Origin: Sphingobacterium bovistauri
GTDB lineage: Bacteria > Bacteroidota > Bacteroidia > Sphingobacteriales > Sphingobacteriaceae
Assembly (NCBI RefSeq): GCF_020295405.1
Contig: NZ_JADEYP010000002.1
Span: 185,432 to 249,431, forward strand
DNA: 64,000 bases
Reading direction: 5' to 3'
Part shown: in pieces, positions 33,983 to 42,795 of the stretch
How the letters are laid out: each line of letters opens with the position of its first letter
Position numbering within the stretch: the first letter of the stretch is position 1
Notes under the pieces: generated by a model
Databases searched by the model: none
Seen by the model: the letters and a program-made list of their open reading frames with translations, nothing else
What the model was told of the DNA's origin: nothing
Position numbers and translations under genes: made by a program

Positions 33983-35821
33983 TTAACTTTCGACAGTACG
34001 TTTGGCGGACTGTAGTGTGTAAAGGTGATGGTATAGTCCCGAGCCTTTAGAAGTCAATTCGTCGTGGTTTCCAAATTCTGCAACTATACCATTTTCTATA
34101 ACGACGATGTTGTCTGCATTTTTAATTGTCGAAAGTCTATGTGCAATGATAATTGAAGTTCTGTTTTTCATCAACTCTTCTAATGCTTCTTGAACTAATC
34201 TTTCGGACTCTGAATCTAACGCTGATGTTGCTTCATCTAGAATCAATATAGAAGGATCTTTGAGTAATGCTCTTGCAATAGCAATTCGTTGACGTTGGCC
34301 ACCAGAAAGTTTTACGCCGCGTTCACCCACAACTGTATCATAACCTTCTGGAAAACCCATAATGAAATCATGCGCATTGGCACGCTTTGCGGCTTCAATA
34401 ATGCTATTAGGGTCAGCATCTAATCTTCCATAATTGATGTTTTCACGTATAGTTCCTCCAAACAATAAAACATCTTGAGGAACGATAGCTACTTGGTTTC
34501 TAATATCAGTGAGTGTGTATGCAGACAATGGAAGGTCGTCATACAGTATTTGACCCTTTGAAGGGGTGTAAAATTGTAATATCAACGAAGCAATTGTCGA
34601 TTTACCTGCTCCACTAGGACCTACTATGGCAATTTTTTCACCGGCATTGGCAGTGAAAGAGATGTCCTTTAATATATTAATATCTGATCGAGATGGGTAT
34701 GCAAATTGAACGGCAGAGAACGTTAGTTTTCCAGCAATTGGTTTTGTAATATCTTTATTATTCTCGTTGATGATGATGTTTTCAGACTTTTCATTCAAGA
34801 TCTCAATCACACGCTCACTAGCACCTAAAGCTTTTTGGATACCTGCATATAATTCTGGAAAACTTCCCATTGATCCAGCGACAAACATTGAATAAAGAAT
34901 ATACATTGTTAAATCACCGACTGAAATTTCACCTGCAGCTACTAATGAGGCTCCATACCAGATTACAGCGATAATGGCTCCGAAGATGCAGAAGATGATG
35001 AATGAAGCGAACATGCCTCTAAAAGTCGCTGCTTTAACGGCTAGCTTGACTACATTTCCTAATTTTTGGCTATAACGTTGCGATTCGTAAAACTCATTTA
35101 CAAAGGCTTTAACATTAGTGATGCCTAATAACGTCTCTTGCACGATGCTATTAGAGTCAGCAAGTTGATCTTGTGTTTCTTTTGATATTTTGCGGATGAA
35201 TTTGCCAAAGAAAATAGCTGTAACGACAAGTATAGGTAATATACTAAGGTTCATTAAGGCCAATTTTGGTGAAACCCAAACAAGTAATAACACACCTAAT
35301 ATTAATGAAATCGCTTGTCTGATGACTTCGGCTAATGTCGTCGTCAACGTATCTTGTATTTGTGATAAATCCGAAGAAAGTCTACTGTTTAATTCTCCAA
35401 CTCTTCTGTTGGCAAAAAAATCTACAGGTAAAGTGATCAGTTTACTGTAAGATTCAAGACGTATAGCTGTTAAGGCTTTTTCGGCAATTTCTACAAATAG
35501 ACGTATTCTGAAAAATGAAGTGAGCGACTGAATAAAAAGGATAGCAAAAGATACTCCTCCAATATAGATAATTTCTGCAGGTAGCCAGCTGAAAGTTTGC
35601 TTTCCTTGAGCTGCATCGACCATAGCGCCCAACAAAGCTGGGAAAGTCATCATTGTAAGACTTGACATAATCAAGAAAATCATACCAATGATAAATTTTC
35701 CTTTATACGGTTTTAAGTATGAGAAAATATGAAGAGCTTTTTTTAGAAGTTCTTTGTTAATCTTCGGTTTTGGTAATTCATCAGCTTGGGTATTGCCACT
35801 ATTCAATCTTTGTCTAGCCAT
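33983..35821 (-). CDS. MsbA-like ABC exporter (fused membrane and ATPase domains)
   Basis: A 612-residue half-transporter: six-helix exporter domain (about 35-340) and an ATPase domain (about 360-605). Walker A VGPSGAGKST lies near residue 400, the signature LSGGQRQRIAIARAL near 505, Walker B ILILDEATSALD near 525 and the H-loop IIAHRLST after it. Homodimeric family members move lipid A, peptides or drugs; MsbA-type lipid flipping is plausible but not proven. Single gene with a good promoter candidate upstream. Confidence 0.9.
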   Translation of the reverse strand: MARQRLNSGNTQADELPKPKINKELLKKALHIFSYLKPYKGKFIIGMIFLIMSSLTMMTFPALLGAMVDAAQGKQTFSWLPAEIIYIGGVSFAILFIQSLTSFFRIRLFVEIAEKALTAIRLESYSKLITLPVDFFANRRVGELNSRLSSDLSQIQDTLTTTLAEVIRQAISLILGVLLLVWVSPKLALMNLSILPILVVTAIFFGKFIRKISKETQDQLADSNSIVQETLLGITNVKAFVNEFYESQRYSQKLGNVVKLAVKAATFRGMFASFIIFCIFGAIIAVIWYGASLVAAGEISVGDLTMYILYSMFVAGSMGSFPELYAGIQKALGASERVIEILNEKSENIIINENNKDITKPIAGKLTFSAVQFAYPSRSDINILKDISFTANAGEKIAIVGPSGAGKSTIASLILQFYTPSKGQILYDDLPLSAYTLTDIRNQVAIVPQDVLLFGGTIRENINYGRLDADPNSIIEAAKRANAHDFIMGFPEGYDTVVGERGVKLSGGQRQRIAIARALLKDPSILILDEATSALDSESERLVQEALEELMKNRTSIIIAHRLSTIKNADNIVVIENGIVAEFGNHDELTSKGSGLYHHLYTLQSAKRTVES

Positions 35822-35852
35822 TATTGTTCACTCAATGCTTGTTTAATGGCGA

Positions 35853-35887
35853 CAAATGTACATATATTCCTATATGAAGACATCAAA
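35853..35887 (-). promoter_or_regulatory. Putative promoter of the ABC exporter
   Basis: Minus-strand TACATTTG (35860-35853) matches TAnnTTTG exactly, with a TTTG at 35887-35884 upstream (23-base spacer), the only candidate here with both boxes. The exporter ATG is 31 bases downstream. Confidence 0.55.
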
Positions 35888-36428
35888 CTTGCGTCACATT
35901 TTTTGATTTTGATAATTTGAACTGGTATAAATTTGCGATGAGTAATCCTATTATTACAAATGTGGATATATAGAGTTGATTACTGCTGTCGTGATCTTCA
36001 TTTTCAAATTTTTCGATGTCTTTACGTAGCTTTTCGTTCTCAGCTTGCAATTTGGAAATAGATTTCATATATGCTGTTACCTGCTGATCATATTCAGTTG
36101 CGAGTTTTTCAAATCTTTGCGTTTCACTGTCTTTAAGTTCTAATAGTTTCCGCGTTTCTAAGAAAATATTGTTGTCGGTGATAACAATTTGTTTTAAGAT
36201 ATCAATAGACTTTTGCATGTCGTTTTTAGATTTGAATAATCCAAAAATTCCAGTTTTTTGTGTTAAAGAGTTGTCATAATCCCCGAATTTTTTACTTCTG
36301 GCATCTAAAAGGTTGTTGACACGCTGACGTTGATCTTCGAAAGTGGTCGTCGTATCTAAAGGACTCTGTGCATATAATAATTGAGATGATTGTAGCAAAA
36401 AGAAGAATGCGAATAAGTAGTTTTTCAT
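35883..36428 (-). CDS. Exported coiled-coil protein with C-terminal membrane helix
   Basis: A 181-residue protein: signal peptide 1-20 (cleavage after LYA), a region with YDNSLTQKTGIFGLFKSKNDM, a coiled coil from about 75 to 148 (KLLELKDSETQRFEKLATEY, SISKLQAENEKLRKDIEKFE), and a membrane helix at about 153-171 with a short basic tail. This topology puts the coiled coil in the periplasm, anchored at its C-terminus. Function unknown. The last bases of the gene overlap the exporter's proposed -33 box. Confidence 0.65.
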   Translation of the reverse strand: MKNYLFAFFFLLQSSQLLYAQSPLDTTTTFEDQRQRVNNLLDARSKKFGDYDNSLTQKTGIFGLFKSKNDMQKSIDILKQIVITDNNIFLETRKLLELKDSETQRFEKLATEYDQQVTAYMKSISKLQAENEKLRKDIEKFENEDHDSSNQLYISTFVIIGLLIANLYQFKLSKSKNVTQV

Positions 36429-36550
36429 TTTTTTTGTAGTTGTGACTGTGCGGTAAGACTAGGTGTTGTTTAATAAGTTTAATTTTTTTCTTTAAAATTG
36501 TAGCAATTAGATTTTAGTCACGTTTAAAAAGTATACTAAATAACCAAATT

Positions 36551-37801
36551 ATGAATTTAAAAAAATATTTTTTATTCCTTGGGCTTGCTTTATGCTGTTT
36601 GTCGGGATGTGATAAGGTAGATAGTAATACATATTACAAGACTCGATTGCCGATTTTTGAGAAGATGTCAGATGTGCGCAAGATGATGACAACAGTAGTA
36701 GCACCTCAACCGTTAGAATACACAGGCAAGATTTATATTTTCAAGGACTTTTTGTTCATAAATGAGCCAATGAAAGGAATACATATTTTTAATAATTCAA
36801 ATCCTTCAACACCAATAGCTGTAGCTTTTTTGAATATTCCTGGTAATGTCGATATGGCTGTCAAAGACAATGTATTGTATGCTGATAGTTATGTGGATCT
36901 TTTAACATTTGATTTGTCGACACCTACTAATCCTAAGTTGCTAAACCGCATAGAGGAAGTTTTCAAAAATGTCTATCAATACAATTATGAAACAAAATCT
37001 CTGAATGATGTAATAGTTCGATATGTCGATACAGTAGTCAATAGAGAATATTTTCATAAATATAATCCATATGTGAGTATTAAAACCGAAATGGTGTATT
37101 ACAATAATAGTAATTCATCAGGAGGTAGCTATGGTCAAGGTGGTTCGATGGCACGTTTTACATTAGCAAATGAATATTTATACGCAGTAGATAATGCTTC
37201 CTTAAACTTATTTGATGTGTCGAATACTTCTAAACCATCATTTACTAAAAATATCAAGCTAGGTTGGGGTATTGAGACCATATTTCCTTATAAGAACAAC
37301 TTGTTTATTGGTTCTAATGCGGGTATGTATATTTATAATATTGATAATGCAGCTCAGCCAAAGGAACTTTCGCGTTATGAACACGTTCGTGCTTGTGATC
37401 CGGTAGTAGTCAATGATGATTATGCCTTTGTGACCTTGCGCACAGGAGCAATATGTGCTGGTGTGGTGAATGTCTTAGAAGTCGTTGATATCAAAGATTT
37501 GACAAAGCCTAAATTAGTTAAGACTTTTCAAATGCAAAACCCGCATGGATTAGGCTTGGCGAATGATGTGCTTTATATTTGTGAGGGTAAATTTGGGTTT
37601 AAAAGTTTTGATGCGAAGGATGTCAACAAAGTTGGAGATGTGCAATTGGAACATCTAGCGCAATTGAATAGTACAGATGTAATTCCAGGTCCAAAATCTT
37701 TAATAGTCATTGGTGAAAATGGTGTATGTCAGTATGATTATTCTAACAAAGCCAAGTTGAAATTGTTAAGTTGTATTTCTGTGCAGCCCATTGTCGAATA
37801 A
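36551..37801 (+). CDS. LVIVD-repeat lipoprotein
   Basis: A 416-residue lipoprotein with lipobox CLSGC (Cys20). The mature protein consists of repeats of the LVIVD type, each like GIHIFNNSNPSTPIAVAFLNIPG, LLTFDLSTPTNPKLL, LNLFDVSNTSKPSFTK, MYIYNIDNAAQPKEL, VLEVVDIKDLTKPKLV, giving a beta-propeller-like fold. Such proteins are surface-exposed in Bacteroidota, function unknown. The next gene begins one base after its stop, so the pair is co-expressed. Its upstream gap (36429-36550) has no exact -7 box. Confidence 0.85.
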   Translation: MNLKKYFLFLGLALCCLSGCDKVDSNTYYKTRLPIFEKMSDVRKMMTTVVAPQPLEYTGKIYIFKDFLFINEPMKGIHIFNNSNPSTPIAVAFLNIPGNVDMAVKDNVLYADSYVDLLTFDLSTPTNPKLLNRIEEVFKNVYQYNYETKSLNDVIVRYVDTVVNREYFHKYNPYVSIKTEMVYYNNSNSSGGSYGQGGSMARFTLANEYLYAVDNASLNLFDVSNTSKPSFTKNIKLGWGIETIFPYKNNLFIGSNAGMYIYNIDNAAQPKELSRYEHVRACDPVVVNDDYAFVTLRTGAICAGVVNVLEVVDIKDLTKPKLVKTFQMQNPHGLGLANDVLYICEGKFGFKSFDAKDVNKVGDVQLEHLAQLNSTDVIPGPKSLIVIGENGVCQYDYSNKAKLKLLSCISVQPIVE

Positions 37802-37802
37802 T

Positions 37803-38432
37803 ATGAAAGAGATATTATTATTATTACTTATAGCTTTCTCCAGTACATCTATTTTTGGTCAGGACAAAAAAAATATAACGCTCTTCGAAGGTGGTATATT
37901 GACTTATGGCCCAGCTACACATGAATTAGGAGTTTCATTTCGAGGGATTCATAGTGTAAAATTGATTGCAGATATGTACGCAGGAATAGGTGCTGGATAT
38001 GAAAAATATGAGTTGAACGAACACGATAACAATACTTTTAAGATTATTCCCTTATTTGCTCAAGCGAAATATGTACATCGTGCAGATAAATCAACTTCTA
38101 TATTTGGTGCAATTGATTTAGGTTATGGGATAGGAAGTGTTAATAAGGATGTCAATTCCGAGTTAGAAAAAATTACGTTCAAAGGAGGTTTACTCGCATC
38201 ACCTCAAATTGGGTTTGTGTTCAATACGAAACGTAGACAAGAGTTTTTGACATTTTCAATAGGATACAAATATCAAGGGGCGACAGAAAATAGATATTAT
38301 ACCTATACGTGGCCTAATAAAACGCCGATAGAAGTGGAGACGGGCGATGAAAAATTAAAGGGCTTTGATAATTATACGCATACCAAATATCATATGCATA
38401 GAGTATCCATTATGTTGGGATTTGGTTTTTAG
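37803..38432 (+). CDS. Outer-membrane beta-barrel protein paired with LVIVD lipoprotein
   Basis: A 209-residue protein with a signal peptide (1-19, cleavage after IFG) and about eight amphipathic strands, ending in the aromatic last strand MHRVSIMLGFGF, which fits a small outer-membrane barrel. The start is the ATG at 37803, one base after the LVIVD gene stop; an in-frame TTG inside the previous gene is unlikely. It may display or anchor the lipoprotein partner. No closer family recognised. Its stop lies one base from the convergent SAM-hydrolase stop. Confidence 0.72.
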   Translation: MKEILLLLLIAFSSTSIFGQDKKNITLFEGGILTYGPATHELGVSFRGIHSVKLIADMYAGIGAGYEKYELNEHDNNTFKIIPLFAQAKYVHRADKSTSIFGAIDLGYGIGSVNKDVNSELEKITFKGGLLASPQIGFVFNTKRRQEFLTFSIGYKYQGATENRYYTYTWPNKTPIEVETGDEKLKGFDNYTHTKYHMHRVSIMLGFGF

Positions 38433-38433
38433 T

Positions 38434-39216
38434 TTAAGCAATAAATTCAATCATAATTGTTTCATCAGGATAAAGCCCTAACAAGGCGCTTGCGTTACCT
38501 TTGTTGATGGCAATTTCGAGATAGTTTGAGATTCCAAAAAGACAGAGCTTCTCACCTTCAGACACTTCATTGTAATGCCAACTCATCTTGTTAATGCTCT
38601 CATTACGTTTAAAATGTAAAATGAAATTACGTCCTTTTTGTACCTGATTGAATAAGTCCTTGCTGATATTACTTATAACATTTCCAAAAGAGTCTATATA
38701 AGATACGTGGCCCTTAATAATATTACTTTCAATGATTGGCAATAAAGTAACTTTTTGAAGAGGAGCGTCAATTTTACTACCTAATTCGCCAATATCTTTG
38801 CCCGATGCAATATGGCATGCCGCTTTCACTAAAATATCTGCTAATGGAAAATGCAAAAAGCGTAAGTCTTGCATGATTTCAATTTCATGTAAGTCTTCAG
38901 CTTTGTTTTCCCCCAATATAAGACTAAAAATACCATTGTCTGCGCCAACAAAGTAGTGGCCATTAAATTTCATTGCAATATATCTACTGCCTTCTTGGAA
39001 TACAGTATCAATACCAATAAGATGAACGGTGTCTTTAGGAAAATAATGATAGGCATTCTGTATGACGAAAGCTGCATTTTGAATATTAAAAGAAGGGATT
39101 TCGTGCGTGATATCAATCAACCTGACGTCAGGAAGCAATGATATAATGCTCCCTTTAAGTGCCGCTTGATAAAAATCGCGATACCCTAGATCAGTTGTTA
39201 ACGTAATTACACTCAT
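38434..39216 (-). CDS. SAM hydrolase / DUF62 family protein
   Basis: A 260-residue protein of the S-adenosylmethionine hydroxide adenosyltransferase (DUF62) family, relatives of fluorinase and chlorinase that split SAM into adenosine and methionine with water. Family blocks are ITLTTDLGYRDFYQAALKG at the start, DITHEIPSFNIQNAAFV, FVGADNGIFSLI and VSYIDSFGNVISNI. The halide-binding loop of true halogenases is absent, so hydrolysis is expected. The cellular reason for breaking down SAM is not known. Divergent from phoH-type gene. Confidence 0.88.
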   Translation of the reverse strand: MSVITLTTDLGYRDFYQAALKGSIISLLPDVRLIDITHEIPSFNIQNAAFVIQNAYHYFPKDTVHLIGIDTVFQEGSRYIAMKFNGHYFVGADNGIFSLILGENKAEDLHEIEIMQDLRFLHFPLADILVKAACHIASGKDIGELGSKIDAPLQKVTLLPIIESNIIKGHVSYIDSFGNVISNISKDLFNQVQKGRNFILHFKRNESINKMSWHYNEVSEGEKLCLFGISNYLEIAINKGNASALLGLYPDETIMIEFIA

Positions 39217-39283
39217 TTTTTTTGTTAGTGCGTCAGAGATTCGCGCTAAATCTTATTCCTTAATATTTTCTAAAAACAGATTA

Positions 39284-39291
39284 CAAAGGTA
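39284..39291 (-). promoter_or_regulatory. Putative -7 box for the SAM hydrolase gene
   Basis: Minus-strand TACCTTTG, an exact TAnnTTTG match, 67 bases before the ATG. It lies in the 251-base divergent region 39217-39467, the longest gene-free stretch of the window, which otherwise shows no structure I recognise. Confidence 0.42.
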
Positions 39292-39375
39292 TAAAAACTA
39301 CAGATGTTAATACCTTATTTCGCTTCAAAATAATGAATATTTTTCATAATTGGTGTGAGTCAGAATTTTAGTTTG

Positions 39376-39383
39376 TATTTTTG
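39376..39383 (+). promoter_or_regulatory. Putative -7 box for the PhoH-family gene
   Basis: TATTTTTG, an exact TAnnTTTG match, with a weak TTG at 39350-39352 upstream (23-base spacer). It would give a leader of about 80 bases. Confidence 0.45.
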
Positions 39384-39467
39384 CTTTGGAAGATAAAATA
39401 TCTTGCATATTTTAAGCCAGGAAATCTTTCTTCTTAATACAAACCCTATTTTAAAAAAGAAAATAAC

Positions 39468-40442
39468 TTGAGTGAATTAATAATCAATTTAGAGAGTGTC
39501 AATTTAGCTTCACTTTGGGGGCCAGAAAATGAAAATTTTGAATCTATTAAGCACAGGTTTCCAAAGCTAAAACTAATCGCTAGGGGAACTGAACTCAAAG
39601 TATTGGGTGAGGAGAGTGAGCAAAAGATATTTGAATCCATATTTGTTACTATATTAGATCACGTTTCCAAATACAATAATCTTGAGTTAATCCAATTAGA
39701 GGAATTGTTGGGTGTAAAATCAAATTTGGATACCGCTGGTGACAAAGTTAAAAACGATGCACAAGTAGGGTTCAAAGGAGAACCTATTGTGTATGGCCCA
39801 AATGGGCTAATAGTTCGTGCTCGTACAGCCAATCAGCGTAAGATGGTAGATAGCATCGATAAAAATGATATTCTATTTGCTGTTGGACCTGCAGGGACGG
39901 GTAAGACCTATACCGCAGTAGCTTTAGCCGTTCGTGCTTTACGAAACAAAGAAATAAAAAGAATTATTTTGACTCGTCCTGCCGTAGAGGCTGGTGAAAA
40001 TCTAGGTTTCCTGCCTGGGGACTTAAAGGAAAAAGTTGATCCTTATTTAAGACCATTGTATGATGCATTGGATGATATGATTCCAGCAGAGAAGCTGAAA
40101 GGCTACCTAGAAAATAGAACGATTGAAGTTGCACCGCTTGCTTTTATGCGTGGGCGTACATTGGATAATTGTTTTGTGATATTAGATGAAGCACAAAACG
40201 CGACCGACATGCAGCTGAAAATGTTCCTAACACGGATGGGCCCTACTGCCAAATTTATTGTTACGGGTGATTTAACACAAATAGATTTGCCTAAGAAGAA
40301 TCAGTCTGGATTGGCTACAGCTATTAATATTTTAGATGGTATTAAAGGTATTGAAATCGTTTATTTGACAGGAAGCGATGTCGTGCGTCACAAATTGGTG
40401 AAACGTATTTTAGAAGCTTACGGAGATTTGAATAAAAATTAA
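39468..40442 (+). CDS. PhoH family ATPase
   Basis: A 324-residue cytosolic P-loop ATPase: Walker A GPAGTGKT at 140-147, Walker B VILDEAQNA near 235 and the conserved TRPAVEAGE, LGFLPGD and GDLTQIDLP blocks. PhoH proteins resemble the ATPase part of RecD-type helicases and are tied to RNA metabolism, often near ybeY; here the neighbour is purC instead. The start is a TTG, fixed by the conserved N-terminal ELIINLESVNLASLWG; no ATG or GTG lies in frame upstream. Confidence 0.93.
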   Translation: MSELIINLESVNLASLWGPENENFESIKHRFPKLKLIARGTELKVLGEESEQKIFESIFVTILDHVSKYNNLELIQLEELLGVKSNLDTAGDKVKNDAQVGFKGEPIVYGPNGLIVRARTANQRKMVDSIDKNDILFAVGPAGTGKTYTAVALAVRALRNKEIKRIILTRPAVEAGENLGFLPGDLKEKVDPYLRPLYDALDDMIPAEKLKGYLENRTIEVAPLAFMRGRTLDNCFVILDEAQNATDMQLKMFLTRMGPTAKFIVTGDLTQIDLPKKNQSGLATAINILDGIKGIEIVYLTGSDVVRHKLVKRILEAYGDLNKN

Positions 40443-40455
40443 TTACATAATAAAG

Positions 40456-40473
40456 GGCACCAATTAAGGTGCC
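40456..40473 (+). terminator. Small hairpin between PhoH and purC genes
   Basis: Six-base arms GGCACC and GGTGCC around AATTAA, then TATTTTG. It could be a weak terminator after the PhoH gene; the following purC start is 15 bases away. Confidence 0.4.
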
Positions 40474-40488
40474 TATTTTGAATATACA

Positions 40489-41433
40489 ATGAGTGCGATA
40501 AAAGAAACTAATTTTAAGTTTGATAAGCAAACTGCATTTTACAGAGGTAAGGTTAGAGATGTTTATACGATTGACAATGAATATCTAGTGATGGTTGCGT
40601 CAGATCGTATTTCAGCATTTGATGTGGTGTTGCCTAAGCCGATTCCTTACAAAGGGCAAGTGTTAAATCAGATCGCAGCTAAGTTTTTAAAGGCTACTGA
40701 AGATATTATTCCTAACTGGGTTATTTCTGTTCCAGATCCATCTGCTACAATTGGGCATATGTGTGAGCCATTCAAAGTAGAAATGGTTATTCGTGGATAT
40801 CTTTCTGGTCACGCTTGGCGTACCTATCGCGATGGTGGACGTGAACTTTGTGGGGTTAAATTGCCTGAGGGGTTGAAAGAAAATGATAAATTTCCTCAGC
40901 CTATTATAACACCAACAACCAAAGCGGCTGTAGGTCATGATGAAGATATTTCGAAAGAAGATATCATAGCCAAAGGAATAGTAAGCAAAGCGGATTATGA
41001 GCAATTAGAAAACTATGCACACGCATTATACCAAAGAGGTACGGAAATTGCTAAAGAAAGAGGATTGATATTAGTTGATACGAAATATGAATTTGGAAAG
41101 AAAGATGAAATTATCTATTTGATGGATGAGATTCATACACCAGATTCATCGCGTTACTTTTACCTAGAAGGATATGAAGAAAGACAAGCCAATAGGGAGT
41201 CTCAAAAGCAGCTGTCGAAAGAGTTTGTACGTCAATGGTTGATTGAAAATGGTTTTCAAGGTAAAGACGGACAGCAGGTTCCTGAGATGACTGATGAAAT
41301 CGTGAAATCAATCTCTGAGCGATACATTGAGTTATACGATCATATTACAGGCGAAAAATTTCAATATCCAGATGCTGGTGAGGTTTTGGATCGTGTAGAA
41401 AATAATGTCAGCAAAGCATTGTTAGAACTATAA
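40489..41433 (+). CDS. purC: Phosphoribosylaminoimidazole-succinocarboxamide synthase
   Basis: Joins CAIR and aspartate with ATP to give SAICAR in purine synthesis. Family blocks are [32 protein letters not shown] (split over residues 16-48), [20 protein letters not shown] and [12 protein letters not shown]. At 314 residues it is the longer form like yeast Ade1, not the short 237-residue E. coli form. It is followed after 17 bases by a STAS gene. Confidence 0.96.
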   Translation: MSAIKETNFKFDKQTAFYRGKVRDVYTIDNEYLVMVASDRISAFDVVLPKPIPYKGQVLNQIAAKFLKATEDIIPNWVISVPDPSATIGHMCEPFKVEMVIRGYLSGHAWRTYRDGGRELCGVKLPEGLKENDKFPQPIITPTTKAAVGHDEDISKEDIIAKGIVSKADYEQLENYAHALYQRGTEIAKERGLILVDTKYEFGKKDEIIYLMDEIHTPDSSRYFYLEGYEERQANRESQKQLSKEFVRQWLIENGFQGKDGQQVPEMTDEIVKSISERYIELYDHITGEKFQYPDAGEVLDRVENNVSKALLEL

Positions 41434-41450
41434 ATATTATATACTTGATT

Positions 41451-41822
41451 ATGAAATACACAATAGACAAACATGAGCGTTACGTAGTAATAGAACCATT
41501 ACGTGAGGTAATTGATGGAATAGCTGCAAATTATCTTAAAGGAGAGTTTATGTTACGTAATACTGCTGGTCAGCGTAATATTGTGCTAGATCTTAATCAG
41601 GTAAATGAAATTAACGAAGAAGGTTTACGAATGGGGCTGTTGGCTCATCGTTTATGTAATTCAATTGGAGGAATATTTATATTAATAAATTTGAATCCAG
41701 AGGTAGCAAAGACTTTAAAAATGCTACACTTGGATCAGCATTTTATCATCTTAAAATCGTTGTCTACAGCTGAGGATATGATTTTTGGTAATGAACTTCA
41801 GCGTGATTTAATAGGAGGATAA
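41451..41822 (+). CDS. STAS domain protein without the usual phospho-serine
   Basis: A 123-residue single STAS domain (anti-sigma-factor antagonist fold): central strand NIVLDLNQVNEINEEGLRMGLLAHRLC and GGIFILINLNPEVAKTLKMLHLD. In SpoIIAA-type antagonists the loop after the central strand carries a phosphorylated Ser (DSSG); here it reads NEINEEGL, so control by serine phosphorylation is unlikely. It sits eight bases before rnz and after purC. I start at the ATG at 41451; a TTG two codons upstream is possible. Role unknown. Confidence 0.8.
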   Translation: MKYTIDKHERYVVIEPLREVIDGIAANYLKGEFMLRNTAGQRNIVLDLNQVNEINEEGLRMGLLAHRLCNSIGGIFILINLNPEVAKTLKMLHLDQHFIILKSLSTAEDMIFGNELQRDLIGG

Positions 41823-41829
41823 TAGGTAT

Positions 41830-42741
41830 ATGAAATTTGAAGTTTTAATTTTGGGCAACAGTTCAGCCACACCGATGTTTGAACGTCATCCAACCGCTCA
41901 AATTATAAATTTCAATGAACAAATATTTTTAATTGATTGTGGAGAAGGGACTCAAATGCAACTACACCGCTATGGTGTAAAGAGCAACAAGATATCACAT
42001 ATTTTCATTAGTCATTTGCATGGGGATCACTATTTGGGATTGGTAGGTTTATTGTCATCAATGAATTTGCACGGTCGTTTTAGTGATCTTCATTTATATG
42101 GCCCCGAACCGTTAATCGATATTATTAATATCCAACTTAAATATTCAGAAACGTATCTACAGTATAATCTGATTTTTCATCCGACTAATACAAATGAGGA
42201 GGAATTTATATTTCAAAATAATACGATTTCTGTAAAATCTTTTCCATTAAAACATCGCGTTCCTACAACAGGTTTTCGATTTGATGAAGCTCCACGCAAC
42301 GCCTCAATAATACGTGAAAGAATTGTAAATATGAATATTCCTACCGTATTTCTACAGCAATTAAAGAGGGGAGTAGATTGTGTTGATATCGATGGAACTG
42401 TGTATAAGGCATCAGAGTTAACAAAACCAGCTCCACCTTCTAGAAGTTATGCATACTGCTCAGATACGCGTGCCTTCGAATCATATTTGTCTAGTGTACA
42501 AAATGTAGACTTGATTTATCATGAGAGTACATTTTTGCATGAGATGGTGGATAGAGCTATTGAAACATTTCATAGTACAAGTTTGGAAGCGGCCCAAGTT
42601 GCAAAACAAGTTGGTGCAAAGAAGTTATTATTAGGACATTACTCCGCTAGGTACCGTGATCTTTCTCCTTTATTAGCGGAGGCAAAATTAGAATTTGATA
42701 ATACAGAGCTAAGTTTAGAAGGAAATTGGTATAATGTTTAG
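41830..42741 (+). CDS. rnz: Ribonuclease Z
   Basis: Endonuclease that removes the 3' trailer of tRNA precursors; cytosolic. The metallo-beta-lactamase motif HLHGDH is at 62-67, with LIDCGEGTQMQLHR just before it, and further zinc ligands lie in SYAYCSDTRAF, HESTF and LGHYSARY. The 303-residue length is that of the short form. It starts eight bases after the STAS gene; purC-STAS-rnz probably form one transcript. Confidence 0.95.
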   Translation: MKFEVLILGNSSATPMFERHPTAQIINFNEQIFLIDCGEGTQMQLHRYGVKSNKISHIFISHLHGDHYLGLVGLLSSMNLHGRFSDLHLYGPEPLIDIINIQLKYSETYLQYNLIFHPTNTNEEEFIFQNNTISVKSFPLKHRVPTTGFRFDEAPRNASIIRERIVNMNIPTVFLQQLKRGVDCVDIDGTVYKASELTKPAPPSRSYAYCSDTRAFESYLSSVQNVDLIYHESTFLHEMVDRAIETFHSTSLEAAQVAKQVGAKKLLLGHYSARYRDLSPLLAEAKLEFDNTELSLEGNWYNV

Positions 42742-42795
42742 TGTTTTTGTGTATTTTTCCTCATATTTACGCCAAAATTTTAACAGGCTCTAATT

